The notes: generated from the sequence alone by a model not told the origin. Shown: positions 33,424 through 45,989, counted from the stretch's first letter. The stretch: 64,000 nucleotides of DNA from Leptidea sinapis (GCF_905404315.1 NC_066310.1:5766001-5830000), one strand, 5' to 3'. A program made the numbers and translations.

Positions 33424-34189
33424 ACTAGCTGACCCTACAGACGTTGTTCTGTTCATAATAAAAAAAAACACTTACGGGTGGAATTTCGTAAAATCTGTTC
33501 TTAGCTGACCTCTACTCGGTGAAAAGAATATTCCTAACAAATTTCAAGTCGTTAGCTCTAATGGTTCCAGAGATATCGTGATGAGTGACTATATACGTGG
33601 AAATCTCTTATATATGTATATACTAGCTGCCGCGACAGACGTTTTTCTGTTCATAATAAAAAAACTCTTGCGGATGGAATTTCGAAAAATCAGTTCTTAG
33701 CTGACCGGTGAAAAGAATATTCCTACCAAATTTCAAGTCTTTAGCTCTAATGGTTCCAGAGATATCGTGATGAGTGACTATATACGTGGAAATCTCTTAT
33801 ATATGTATATACTAGCTGCCGCGACAGACGTTTTTCTGTTCATAATAAAAAAACTCTTGCGGATGGAATTTCGAAAAATCAGTTCTTAGCTGACCGTTGA
33901 AAAGAATATTCCTACCAAATTTCAAGTCTTTAGCTCTAATGGTTCCAGAGATATCGTGATGAGTGACTATATACGTGGAAATCTCTTATATATGTATATA
34001 CTAGCTGCCGCGACAGACGTTTTTCTGTTCATAATAAAAAAACTCTTGCGGATGGAATTTCGAAAAATCAGTTCTTAGCTGACCGGTGAAAAGAATATTC
34101 CTACCAAATTTCAAGTCTTTAGCTCTAATGGTTCCAGAGATATCGTGATGAGTGACTATATATGTGGAAATCTCTTATATATATATAGA
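33424..34189 (-). mobile_element. Head-to-tail Helitron concatemer, four units
   Basis: Four units each start (on the + strand) with actagctg, at about 33424, 33622, 33811 and 34000. Unit spacing is 189 bp for the last three and 198 for the first. Each has ttctgttcataataaaaaaa, ccaaatttcaagtctttagc and agagatatcgtgatgagtga. Successive units join as CTAG/tatatacatatataagagat on the minus strand. Confidence 0.85.
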
Positions 34190-34820
34190 TAAAGATTGAT
34201 AATAAATGATATCAATAAGATTAATAAAACACAAGAGACATTCCATGTTGGTATCAAAGTGACTTTGCCAGTCTCGTTTTGTGTTATTTTTGACTAATGA
34301 TTCCGCTTAAGGCTGGGGACCGAGCCAATGGCCTTGGAATCGAGTGGAACTAGGTTACCTCTCTCGCACAAGATCGCCATAGTTTTAATTCAGAATTAGA
34401 AGCATTTATTACAAACATTATGTCATGTTAAATAGTATTGGTGAAAAATTAATAAATTTTTGTACAATTTTCACCTAGATTGAATGATTAGCATGGCTCC
34501 ATCTGTAAAAGTTAGGGGTAGTTTGGTTTTTTTTTTTGCACTGTCTATCAAAAATAAAAGTGTAAAGAAAAAATAAATTTTCGTCTCCTATTGTGTGGAT
34601 ATATCATTATTTTTTGTAAAAATATAAGCTTTATATAAACCGTCAAGAAATGGACTATTTTGGCGATTTCTTGGGATAGCGCCCTTAACATTATGCATTG
34701 TAATCTGCTCGTTCTGTCACTTTTACTCGCAAAGTGAGTATACTGCGAAGTGTAATCCAACTATCTCTATAGATCTATATATGAACAGATTTTGAGGAAC
34801 GATAACTCATTATTGCCAAC

Positions 34821-35109
34821 CAGCCTAGCGAAACTCTAAGAAAAAAGCGATTCACTCGATTGTATGAAACGTGCTAAACGTTGATAGATTTACAGATGAC
34901 GGCTATAATCTTGTAAAAACCGGAGGTAGCCGAAATCCACTACGTTTCAAGCATCTGCTTGCTTTCAAACTTATCCGGATTATATTTCGTCGCCAATCGC
35001 TTTAATGTAATTACTACTATTTCAAAGTTATGTCAAATCCCTGCAGGTTTCATACTAAACGAAATTTAATTTATACATAGGCACTCCCATATTACGTAGT
35101 ATTTACATC
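34821..35109. mobile_element. 300-bp retroposon-like element, copy 2 (inverted)
   Basis: It is bounded by a perfect 15-bp duplication CTCATTATTGCCAAC at 34806-34820 and 35110-35124, which fixes the element's ends. Orientation is opposite to copy 1. Confidence 0.8.
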
Positions 35110-35726
35110 CTCATTATTGCCAACTTGCGGCTCTATCGGTTATGTAGGGTATAAATAAAAATATTTTTGCTGTAGTAACTTAGTTACGTATGTCAGTCAG
35201 GTTTTGCTTAGAAAGAGAAGAAAAAATTGAAAAATACAGAATAATATAGAGTTGAGTAAAACTTTTGAATAAGCGAGAAAGAATAATAAGCCCCTTGTTG
35301 TACCAGGCCACTATGGAGTTAAGGAAGTCTTATTGAATTATTTTATTTAAGATTCAGAAAGGCGCGTTTTTATTCACAGCATCTTTTGTTATACCTGTGT
35401 TTACCTTAATTGGATTGTAATTAAATGGGAATCGTTATTAATTGCAAGTTAATTACAGTGCGACAGCTGTTAATTGGGTAATTACGTCGTGACCGCATAT
35501 TTGATTACTTCCATTTGTGTCGAATGTGGTAAAACAATTGTAGGTATATACGTCGTATAAACAACCATATAACATATAACAAAATTTAATATTAACCAAC
35601 GCACTGTTGACTGCAGATTGAACTTTCATTACTAGGTTTGCATAATTAATAGGAGTATCAGTAGTGTTGGTTTTGTTTTTATTCAATTTAAAATTATGTT
35701 ATAGTTATAATTCACTTACTTGCTCC

Positions 35727-35968
35727 TTTGCACAGGATGCCGGCTAGATTATGGGTACCACAACGGCGCCTATTTCTGCCGTGAAGCAGTAGTGTGTAAG
35801 CATTACTGGGCAAATGAGACTTAACATCTTATGTCTCAAGGTGACGAGCACAATTTTAATGCCGCTCAGAATTATTTGGTGTTTCAAGAATCTCGAGCCG
35901 CACTGCATCGTTATGTGCAGGGCGTATCAATTACCATCAGCTGAACCTCCTGCTTGTCTCAGCCCTTA
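35727..35968 (+). mobile_element. A-tailed 310-bp element, copy 1 of a tandem pair
   Basis: It starts tgctcctttgcacaggatgc; an internal deletion removes the gtttcggtctgaagg segment. It and its left flank recur directly at 35966-36344. Confidence 0.72.
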
Positions 35969-36085
35969 CTGTTGACTGTAGATTGTACATAGTTTCATTA
36001 CTAGATTTGCATAGGTAATTAATAGGAGTATCAGTAGGGTTTCGTTTTTATTAAATTTAAAATTATGTAATAGTTATAATTCTCT

Positions 36086-36344
36086 TTTGCACAGGATGCC
36101 GGCTAGATTATGGGTAACACAACGTTGCCTATTTATGCCGTGAAGCAGTAATGTGTAAGCATTGCTGGGCAAATGAGACTTAACATCTTATGTTGCAAGG
36201 AGACGAGCGCCTTTGTAGTGTCGATCAGAACTCTTGGGTTTCAAAGAATCCTGAATGGCACTGCATTGTAATGGGAAGGGCGTATTACCATCAGCTGAAC
36301 GTCCTGTTCGTCTCGTCTCTTGTTTTCATTAAAAAAAAACTTCA
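36086..36344 (+). mobile_element. A-tailed 310-bp element, copy 2 of a tandem pair
   Basis: It carries the same internal deletion as copy 1 and ends in gttttcattaaaaaaaaact. Its left flank repeats the flank of copy 1. Confidence 0.72.
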
Positions 36345-36441
36345 GTCGAAAATAAATAAACATATTGTTAATACAAATTAATAAACAAAAATTATAAAGG
36401 ACGTAATAGGTACGCGCTTAGAAATCTTAATATATTGTTGA

Positions 36442-36714
36442 CTAGCTCACCCGCTAAACGTTGTTTTGCCATATAAATTATTTTTAGAGTTAGACCGTTT
36501 CTTGGACATTGCAATATTAGATACTTTATTTAAAGAAACAAAATTCTAAAATTAACGTAGCCTAAGTTACTCCTTATTACATCAGCCATAGACAAAGATT
36601 GTAAAAACTGTTATTTTGGTGTCTGTACCGTATATATGTTCATATATACATGTAGTAAAAAAATGTTATTTCAATATTACAAACAGACACTCCAATTTTA
36701 TTTATATGTATAGA
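36442..36714 (-). mobile_element. Hel-2 Helitron, complete
   Basis: 3' terminus CTAG at 36442-36445 (reverse). The 5' end TCTATACATATAAATAAAAT at 36714 differs from the other Hel-2 copies. 273 bp. Confidence 0.7.
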
Positions 36715-37137
36715 ATATGTTGTCAAGTCTGTGAATTGAAACAAACACCCATAAAATAATGCTTTAATTTCCTCTCCCTTTTAAAACAAAGAGAACTGAA
36801 TCTTAACAACCTTTTTGAATTTACTCTTAATTACCGTCTCTCCTTGTAATTTGTTATAATTAACATTTTTCGACAATCATCGTGGCGCTAAATTGTTTTT
36901 TAAGCACTTCACGAATATTTCACCGTTTCTATTAGTTTGTTTAATAAGGATACAATTACATTCAATGACGTGTTGAATGTAAACTGATTTTTTAATTGCG
37001 GCTGTTGTTTTATAATAAACATCCTTAGTGTTATGATTTCCTAGTAGACTTATCAGATGCTTTTGATAAGTCTATAACACAATGTGTTGGATTATGAAGA
37101 TATTATTAATTTTTATTCTCTTATAAAATGTTACTAA

Positions 37138-37440
37138 CGGCCGTTTCCAATATTCAGTCTATCTCTTACTTGAGATAAAAATCGTAACTATCGATGACTT
37201 TTCTGTACCAATATTAAACTTATCGACGGTAACTCACCTTATCCGTACACGCTGTCTGTCAATGAGACGACGTATAGCTTTTCAGCGATAGAAGTTTGTA
37301 TGGAAATTGAAATTCACGCGTCCCAATATACGGCGATAAGAATGACTTATCGGGTATATTGGGACAGCTTCGGGTTATTGACAGCTAATTATACTGACAG
37401 TAGAAGGTAGTAGGAAGTAGTAATTGGTTGGGAACGGCCG
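37138..37440. mobile_element. TTA-target MITE, complete copy
   Basis: 303-bp copy with intact CGGCCG termini and a TAA duplication at 37135-37137 and 37441-37443. Its orientation is opposite to the copies at 4648 and 41686. Confidence 0.82.
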
Positions 37441-37819
37441 TAATTAATTTTTATGTTTTATTTAATATTCATTAAAATATTTACTTTTTTTATATCTCAA
37501 TCTGTAAATAATTGTTGAGTTGTGTTCGCGGGCGAATAATCAAAGTTTATTAGTTAAAAATACGTTTACAAAGAAGATTAATTGATCATTTTGAATACAA
37601 ATTCTGCAAATGCAGACGGATTTTTGTTATTTTCATTTATAGCGCTATTTTTAGGAAATTATTAACAGACGTCACATTTCAGATGTTATTTTCGTGTTTA
37701 TTGCTTTCGCGTGCTCATAATGCATTTGTGAACGACTTTTGAATGTTCCTAGAAAGACGTTTGATGAACCCATAAATAATGGTCAGGTTGGTACATATTT
37801 TTATTAACGAGTCGCTTGC

Positions 37820-38415
37820 TCTGACTTCGTTCAGACTAAAATTGATAGAAACGGAAGCTATGACCGCATTGCTCGTTTTAAAATCAAAGAACTGTATTTG
37901 CATTCATTTATTTATGAAAATTTAATATACGTTCACAAAAATCTTCACCTTTTTGCTATTAATAGTGATTTTCATTATTATAACACTAGAAATAAGGGAT
38001 TGCTTGGAACTAATTCTAGTAGGGTTCATAAGATACATAATAGCTTTAAGGGTAAATGTATACACTTTTATAATAAGGTCCCAGCCACTGTTCAGGCATT
38101 ATCTATAAATAAATTTAAATGTTTTATAAAAAAATGGCACTGTCGTAAATCCTATTAACCCACTGCTGAATATCTAAATGATCGGACAGCCGGGACTAGA
38201 TTGTGATTATTTTATAGCGATAGAAATGACTGTACAATATTGTATATTTTTATTGAAAAGAGCGCAAAAAAAGAATACTGGGAGAGTTTCTTGCGCCGCT
38301 TCTTCTCTCTCAGAGCGCCATTTGTTTCCAAAGCGGTAGTAGTATCTAGTAGTTATTAGAAATGACATCAAAAAGAATTCTAAAGAAATCAATTTTGTGA
38401 TAATAAATGCCTATA
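37820..38415 (+). mobile_element. LINE 3' end (CR1/Jockey-like), C-terminal coding part and 3' UTR
   Basis: The frame 37898-38158 (86 codons) contains HYYNTRNKGLL and FKGKCIHFYNKVPATVQAL, the C-terminal signature of CR1/Jockey-group ORF2. A 3' UTR with gtttcttgcgccgcttcttc and agagcgccatttgtttccaa follows, ending near gtgataataaatgcct. The reverse transcriptase domain is missing, so this is a 5'-truncated insertion and not a host gene. Confidence 0.75.
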
Positions 38416-38429
38416 TGCCTTTATGCATA

Positions 38430-38560
38430 CCAGCGACCCATATAGCCGAATGGTTAGTGACCCTGACTACTAAGCTAGAGGTCCCGTGTTCAAATCCCGG
38501 TAGGCAATCATTTAAATGATGAATATGAATGTTTGTCTCCGATTTATGGACATACAAGCT
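38430..38560 (+). mobile_element. tRNA-derived SINE-2, 3' truncated
   Basis: It retains both A box (TATAGCCGAATGG) and B box (GTTCAAATCCC), followed by the same body (tgatgaatatgaatgtttgt). It lies directly downstream of a LINE 3' end. Confidence 0.65.
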
Positions 38561-39066
38561 TTTTACGTCCGAAGCAGCGGTACATCCTGTAAATTTTAAT
38601 AAGTATTTTATTAATTTATCACATACATCTTATTCTTAATAATTTGAGTCGTAGCTAGGTTTTACCTTTGCCTACGGTACCCTAAAGCAACCACGAAGTA
38701 ACAAGCATCTGCAAGAATATTCCACAAGTTCTACGTCTCATAAATATCAAATTCACCGTTACTTTGTTGAAGTTGTACTTGAATTTCTTTATAAGTTATA
38801 GTTGGCATGCAGGTTCTATATACATTGTGTACTGCAGCGTACAATAGAGAGTTGGTTTGTCCTCAAGAACCTCTCGTAACAAGATAAAGTATTATTTGTC
38901 TTGGAACTTTTAATAACTTCGCGTTGCAAAGGAACAATAGGTTGTTTTCAGTAAATAAAATTTATGTGGGTAGAGTAATTCTTTATCACCGCATAACTTA
39001 ATAACAATGAATACATTGTTAAGTTAGACGTAATAGTAATGCATCATATATAACAATAACCCTGTA
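38561..39066. other. Unassigned intronic DNA
   Basis: Nothing recognised between a SINE-2 copy and a Hel-2 5' end. Confidence 0.5.
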
Positions 39067-39310
39067 TCTAATATATAAAATTCTCGTGTCATGGTGTTAA
39101 AAATTGAACTCCTCCGAAACGGCTTGACCGATTCTCATGAAATTTTGAGTGCATATTGGGTAGATCTGAGAATCGGACAACATCTATTTTTCATCCCCCT
39201 AAGTGTTAAGGGTGGTCCACACGAAAAATTTTTTCTTAATTTTTATTATTTTATTTTTTAATTTGTTTGATTATGCGCAGCATTAAAAAAATTTGAACGA
39301 ATAACTGTTG
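39067..39310 (+). mobile_element. Hel-2 Helitron, 5' part
   Basis: It starts TCTAATATATAAAATTCTCG after A, continues ctcctccgaaacggcttgac and ctgagaatcggacaacatct like 53606, and fades near 39310. No CTAG end is found. Confidence 0.65.
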
Positions 39311-39805
39311 TTAATATTGATAAATAATCAGTGTTTTATAAATCAGAAGAAAAAATATGATTTAAATTGATACCTTTTTTAAATATTATTGAAGTTACAA
39401 TTTGCCTTTTTTTGAATAATACTAAGCAACCTGATAACTAAAAATGATTCACTTTTGCATTATGCATGTTTAAATTATCGCAAATAGTCATCACTATGGC
39501 CTCCTTGCAGGAATACGTCGAATTACAAATAGCCCTGTTTACGAGTTATACAATAATGCTTGTTTCCTGGGGGGTAGGCAGACATTAAGGACCTCTATTT
39601 GGATTTGAAAAAAATATTTTTCTCAACCTTGGTTCACGAACGTTATATGGGGGAGAATGGGGTTCACAGAGCTGCGCTAATAAATTCAAATGTTTTATTA
39701 TAAGAAAGACTTTTGTACTGTTAACAACACAATTGCATACTATATTGAATAAAATACATATTTTTAAGAGCGCAAAAAGGATCATTGTGGGCATTCTTTT
39801 AATAA

Positions 39806-39985
39806 TATGTTAAATTTTCTGTGGAATGAGCTTCCTTGTGCGGTTTTTGCACGACAATACGACATGGGTACCTTCAAAAATATCGCGTACACCTTTCTAA
39901 AGGGTCGGCAACGCTCCTGTGATTCCTCTGGTGTTTACTCAACATCAGGTGACCCGTACGCTCGTTTGTCCTCGCTCCTCCATAA
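39806..39985 (+). mobile_element. A-tailed element (CCATAAAA type)
   Basis: tgtggaatgagcttccttgt through cggcaacgctcctgtgattc to gtacgctcgtttgtcctcgc and ccataatatc. It extends further 5' than most copies. The frame 39807-40112 is repeat-derived. Confidence 0.62.
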
Positions 39986-40759
39986 TATCATTTCATTACA
40001 TAAGTTGATGTTTGGTAAGTTGTTGGATTACAAACACCAGATTGTAATTATTATTATTCTTGTATATAAAATGTACACAAAATTAGGCTGTGGCATAACG
40101 AACGCTAGGTAACGCCTACATTTGTGCGTGCCTACATAAAATATTTTGAATTTGAAAAGCCAGCGCACAGAGCCGATGGGGCACGCTGCGGTGCGCAAGT
40201 ACCAGGCTACCATTTTATTGAGGAAGTGAGCGCAGCTCGCTCGGCGCTCGTTAACTCTCAGCTGACGATCAATTTAATGCATTACCATTTTTATTACGTC
40301 ATAAACGTTTCACGAATCTAGATGGAATATTCACATATTTGACTAAACACCTTTGTTAGTTTATGCGACTCTAGTGTATCAAGCGATGTTAATTTTAATA
40401 TGAAAATAGTTTCGTTTAAATTAAGTGTATTTTAATAAAATCAAGAATAAAGTCGTACAAAAAAAATTAAACTCTGGTTAAGTAGTACATATCTCTCTCT
40501 CGCTCTATCTATAAGTTATAAAATGTATAAGGTATTTAATTTTATACGAAGTTTCAATGACGGAAAATCACGCTTAATTAATAATACGTTTTTAGATAAA
40601 GGTAAAATAAGTAGTTAGGTATTCATTGTAAGCCCGAACTGAATTATTCCTTTTTTTTCTTCTAAACAGAATAACTGAGTTACCGCGTACAGTAAAAGAT
40701 ATTTAAATTTATAAATTATTGTGCAGGTGGGTAGATAGATATTTTTCAGGCTATTTTTC
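39986..40759. other. Unassigned intronic DNA
   Basis: A GC-richer unique patch lies at 40155-40255; the frame 40124-40321 across it has no recognised domain. A CAG/GTGGGT splice-like junction at 40727 is weak. Confidence 0.4.
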
Positions 40760-41056
40760 GCAACACTACGTGTACCTGAGCTTCTATTTTGTGCCCTGGG
40801 ATCAAGCCATTGCAAGCCCAGTGGGACTCGGTCAATTCCCTACACAATCCTAGCATAATATTTCGCAGCTGTGTGTAATGGTTTCTTCACGATGACTTTT
40901 CTTTACCGTAAGAGCGTTAAATATTCATCAACATATGTATGTATTCGGAAAATCGTAAACACATCGATGCGTGACAGGTGGGGATCGAACCAGCGCCTCC
41001 CAGATGTGCGGCAAAGGCTGAATGCTATTGAGTAACGCAAAGGTTACCGGGCTCTA
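40760..41056 (-). mobile_element. tRNA-derived SINE-3
   Basis: On the minus strand a tRNA-like head with B box GGTTCGATCCCC (41000-40989) is followed by cacctgtcacgcatcgatgt and a body ending near gtcccactgggcttgcaatg. Single copy in this window, no tail visible. Confidence 0.55.
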
Positions 41057-41685
41057 TCAAATTTATGAAATCACATTATTTGTTGAAGAATATTTGTGTT
41101 GGATATTCACAAATCAAGTGCTTACGTCAATCTAATTGTTCGCAACTTCGAGGGTATGCTCATTTGACGCAGTGCCGTGAGAACCCCGAAATTGAAGTAC
41201 GCTGTCACGTGCTTAACTGTCAGTTATTCAAGCTTCCCATAGAGTAAATTCGGCGATAAACAGCCAATTAACTGTCACTTAACAACTTCCATGAATCGAG
41301 ATAAATTAAACAAAAGAAACAAGCCATTTCAACGTATAAAATAAAAACAGAACCCTGTAGTTTGCCTTTGATGAATTAAGCATAAGAAAAACGGGTTTCT
41401 TAGAAAATTCCAAATGATAAAAAGGGTTGGAAGTATCAAGTAGCGAGAAAGCATTATTGTCATTAGCGTGGAGAACTCTGTCGGATTTTATGCGCCAATT
41501 ACCCGGCGACAATGAGAAGGGAGAGGTAATCATGTTATCGACTAGATAGATATCCTTGCCGGATACTGTGGTGCGAGGAATTCGCGACTTTTTGAACAGC
41601 CGTTAAGCTTACCTTGTAACTCCTTGCTATTGCTGTTACACTAGTATTTACAGACTACGAGGGTATTTTATTGTAAAATTATTAA

Positions 41686-41994
41686 CGGGCGTTCCTAATG
41701 TACTATCTACAGATAGAGAAAAATTACTACTTTCTACTGTCAGTAATAAGCTGTCAATAATCTGAAGCTGTCCCAATATACCCGATAAGTCATTCTTATC
41801 GCCTTATATTGCGACGCGTGAATAGAAAATTGCATACAAACTTCTATCGCTGGTAAGCTATACGTCGTCCCATTGACAGACAGCGTGTACGGATAAGTAG
41901 AGTTACCGTCGATAAGTTTATTAGGACAGAAAAGTCAACGATAGTTATGATTTTTATCTCAAGTAAGAGATAAACTGAATATTGGGAACGGCCG
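41686..41994. mobile_element. TTA-target MITE, complete copy
   Basis: 309-bp copy. Its left terminus is CGGGCG with one extra A beside the target, and its right terminus is CGGCCG followed by TTA. Confidence 0.8.
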
Positions 41995-42437
41995 TTAGAC
42001 ACAGTGCTAATTAATATATTTGTTATTATTTTTATCTTTAATTAAACTTATTAATTGCGAGTCTGACTCCAACACAAAGGGTTTCTTTCGTCTCTGTGTC
42101 ATCGATGCCTTAAATAAAAAAGATCTTGCAATAAATGTCGAATGTTTCCGAGACAAGCAATTTCAAGATGTCTTTGAGTAAAACATTTAATGCGACAACA
42201 AAGTAAAATCCCAACATGAAACATTTGACATTCAGAATTATTTATTTACACAAATAAATCTCTCGAGAGGAATAACAAAAACTCAATAAAATCCATTGGC
42301 TCAGAGCAGACGAATAAACGTTGTAATTTGGCGTGGGTGTTAAGATGACTGCAATATGTGAAGTATGTTTGCAATAACATTTCTAGAGTTCATAAAACAG
42401 TATATTTCGTGAATATCTTTAGTGATTAACAGTGAAG

Positions 42438-42797
42438 TTACCAGTGGGAGGCTCCTTTGCACAGGATGCCGGCTAGATTATGGGTAGTACCACTTAATAG
42501 TGAAGTTACCAGTGGGAAGCTCCTTTGCAACCAGTGGGAGGCTAGATTATGCCACAACCGCGCCTATTTCTGTTGTGAAGCAGTAATGTGTATCTAAGCA
42601 TTACTGTGTTTCGGTCTGAAGGTCGCCGTAACTAGTGAAATTACTGGGCAAATGAGACTTAACATCTTATGTCTCAAGGTGACGAGCGCAGTTGTAGTGC
42701 CATTCAGAATTTTTGAAGTTTTTCAAGAATCCTGAGCGGTACTCCATTGTAATGGGCAGGGCTTACTATCATCAGTATCATTTTCATAAAAAAAAAG
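42438..42797 (+). mobile_element. A-tailed 310-bp element with iterated 5' end
   Basis: The head agtgggaggctcctttgcac appears at 42448, again at 42510 (both preceded by agtgaagttacc) and a third time in part at 42533. The rest of the element then follows and ends tttcataaaaaaaaagtgca. Confidence 0.7.
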
Positions 42798-45337
42798 TGC
42801 AGTTAGACGTTTTAGTTCAAAGGCAATCTGTAAGCGGCGAACAAAGCAAAGTGTGGAAAAGCTTTTTAAAGTTGGCGCTCATGTATTATTCAGAGATTTG
42901 TTAGGTATGCGTACCGTATAAATAGTTTATGCAGTGTCGCCAACTATCCGAATAGAATAAATAAATCCTAGCATCCGATCCCTCTTCAACGTTGACGTAT
43001 CGCAAAGCCCCGAACCCTTTGTCATTCGGATGAAGCATTTCAATAGAACGAGGTAACAATTGCTCAGCCGACGCGAGCGTAAAAAAGAGATTTCATTACG
43101 AGCCATTGTTGTTACGATTTTCACGGTCCATTTTCATTTCAAGAGTTGTTAAAACGGAAACGGTTTAATATTTGTATTAGGCACGGCGGCTCGGCAGGCT
43201 CTCGGACTATTTCGCGGTGGCTAATTAACTTGGAACGTTGTTCTCGTGTTTTTAGCTCGCTCGGCTCAATTAAAAATAATATTTATTAATAGCGTCGCGG
43301 GATAACGTTCCGAGAGCCCGGGAGACGCGGTCGGAATTATTTAAAACTCAAGTTGAGCCTCGAGTTAGCATCTTGTTTCATTAACACGGGGGTGTCTACC
43401 CCCTCCCCCCAGTGGCACCACGCCCCCCCGGGTACATTTATATGAGCGCTCCATGAATAATTATGAGAGCTAGCCTTAAAAGATAATTTGACTTAATGCG
43501 AGTTTGTTATTGTTCCGAACCAGCGTTCGTGATGAAATGCGATATTATTTTAAATGAATGTTACACTGGATACATGGTTTTTGTATACCAGTATTTAGCG
43601 ACAGCAAACACAGATGTTAATGTATTCCATATATGCGTTTTGAACTGTTAAGTTTTTATTACGTGAACGACATTAGATTACACTTTCCGAGTATTTAACT
43701 CGGAATTTGATAAATTTTTTGAGATATTTCGATTAACTCGATTTTTTTACTCTTAATTAATAATATCATATATCTTTATACGTAAACTAAGCCCTATTTC
43801 GCTAAGTAACCGAATTTCTACGGAATTATTTTTATAAGGAGTATTCAACATACTAGGACATCAGCAAAATTAAGATATGGCACCGATTCGGATCAATTGA
43901 CGCTCTGAGGCAGAAATTATCTCCCAATTCTCAAGATCTTAAAAAATACCATTTAAACAATAGATTACCTGCCATGTAGAAATAAGTTTCTAATAAAGAT
44001 AGTCAGTATCTAGCTTGAGACTGTCTGTTTGAACGTTTATAAAACTTATTAATTTCAAAGATGTTATGTACGTCTGAATATTGGCGGGATCTTACTATTT
44101 AACTTAATAAAATATCCCATATAAGGCTACTAGAGTTATTGACAAGTCTTTTACCTGTTATGTGGTAATGACTATGAATATCAGTTTCTGTGAAGAAATA
44201 TTATAAAATTGGTAAGCAAACAATAGGTATTTGTGACACTTTTGTGTATCTAGTTTGCATGTAGAGTAGTTTGTTGAATTGTGATATAGTTTTGATGTCT
44301 GTTAGATTGCGGGTAGATATAAAAATGTCGCTGTCGTACCTTGGATGTCGCGACCCGAGTAATGAACACGACCCGCGTCCCCTGGCAGCACCACTCGAAG
44401 GGGAAGGGCTTTTGAATCTGTCGTTGCATCCCTCGTCCCCTACATTTTATCCCTTTTATCTCTATATCTTTTTTTCCTTGCTGTTTCATATTAGTGAGTT
44501 TGTTATTTTTATTCGAATAACTCGTCTTTTATTAAAGATAGTACCGCCTTAGAATTTTGTATTTTGATTAAGGATTCACGCATCCGATCTTAGATCTAAC
44601 ATATTGATTGAAAAATAAACATAAAATTCCTCAGGTATTGTTTAAATAAGATATTTATAATAAATGAAATGAAATTGACAAATTCCAATTTTATGTAATC
44701 TGAACCAAATTAAAGTTTTTAGTCTTAAAATATACCTTTAATGTTAATTTTTAACCGAATCCTGAAACAGGAAGAGCTAACTCAATTCAATGTATTTTGA
44801 AGAGAAATTAAAGTTTTTTAGCGATACTCACAATTTTTGATACAGTTTTAATAATTGTTGTTTATGTTAAAATTATTCATAAGTCAGTTAAATTAAGATA
44901 TTTCTCAAAAACAGCTGCGACTCCTACACGGTTCTTGGGTTCGCTCCAATAAAGAAACAGAACGGAGATATCTCTCCGTACAATAGTTCCCTTTTAGCTC
45001 AAAGAAGTATAATTAAAAACGATTGTTTTTGTCTCTCTATTGTTCGTCGCTCGCTCGCAAATGTTTTGTGGTCGTTTCATAAAATAGTACAGAAGACTCT
45101 TGATGCAGTCGACGATTAACGAAAGCGCATTTACGATTGTTCTCATGTTGTTTTATATACATCGTTTGTTTTGTATTGTCGATCATGTTACATTATGGAA
45201 TTATAGGAGAATGAACCTTGAAAGTTCGTCAGCCTGTCCATGTCGCACTGAATCTATAACAAATGATTAAGTAAGCATAAAAGCCATATCGACCTGGAAA
45301 TCCCGCCAAGCAATGTTAGTTACATAATTTTGAATGA
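42798..45337. other. Repeat-poor intronic DNA
   Basis: It holds the GC-rich island at 43140-43450 and a second GC-richer patch at 44325-44425 (gtcgcgacccgagtaatgaa). No repeat family copies and no supported exon. Confidence 0.45.
43140..43450. other. Unique GC-rich island, candidate conserved non-coding element
   Basis: A repeat-free 310-bp stretch contains CpG-rich segments alternating with homeodomain-type cores (CTAATTAA near 43221, TCAATTAAAAATAATATTTA near 43265, GAATAATTATG near 43455) and C-runs at 43405-43430. No open frame of note. The texture resembles insect developmental enhancers. Confidence 0.35.
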
Positions 45338-45612
45338 ACAGTGGGAGGCTCCTTTGCACAGGAAGCCGGCTAGATTATGGGTATCACAACGGCGCCTATT
45401 TCTGCCGTGAAGCAGTAATGTGTAAACATTACTGTGTTTCGGTCTGAAGGGCGCCGTAGCTAGTGAAATTACTGGACAAATGAGACTTAACATCTTATGT
45501 GTCAAGGTGACGAGCGCAATTGTAGTGCCGCTCAGAATTTATGGGTTTTTCAAGATTCTTGAGCGGCACTGCATTGTAATGGGTAGGGCTATTTTCATTT
45601 AAAAAAAAACAC
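45338..45612 (+). mobile_element. A-tailed 310-bp element with 3' deletion
   Basis: Complete from agtgggaggctcctttgcac to gcattgtaatgggtagggct. It then jumps to attttcatttaaaaaaaaac, lacking about 45 bp of the 3' region. Confidence 0.75.
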
Positions 45613-45989
45613 ATGAACACAATAGGCAATAATATTTCTCTATAGCGAATATTCTCTAAGACGTATCTATAAGGCGTACTTAGACTATACTTATGTAAAT
45701 CTTTGCTGAGCTTAGCTTAACCGTAATCTTTGATAATGTTTTTTATAGTCAATTAACATCTGAAATTATGCTGAGCCAGGCTGTCCAATGCAAAAGTCAA
45801 GTCGCGTTTTATCATACTCACCTAAGTTTACGTTAGTAAAGTCTGAGAAAATACTTAGTTTGCTATATAAACCTCAGCCTAAGTTTATAAACGGTAGTTG
45901 GCTATGAATTCCACATTCTCAATTATTTTCCTCTAAATAATTTTAAATAACATAAACAAAACCAAAGAAAATATATAAATAGTACAAGC

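Larger units (their letters stand above)
35600..36344. repeat. Direct segmental duplication of about 360 bp
   Basis: Both halves contain gttgactg(c/t)agattg, tttgcata…taattaataggagtatcag, aatttaaaattatgt and then an A-tailed 310-bp element with the same deletion. Unit 1 is about 35605-35965 and unit 2 about 35966-36344. Confidence 0.8.

Noticed and set aside
37898..38158. Host gene of 86 codons
   Set aside because: The sequence has the YNTRNK…FYNKVP signature of a LINE C-terminus and is followed by a LINE 3' UTR.
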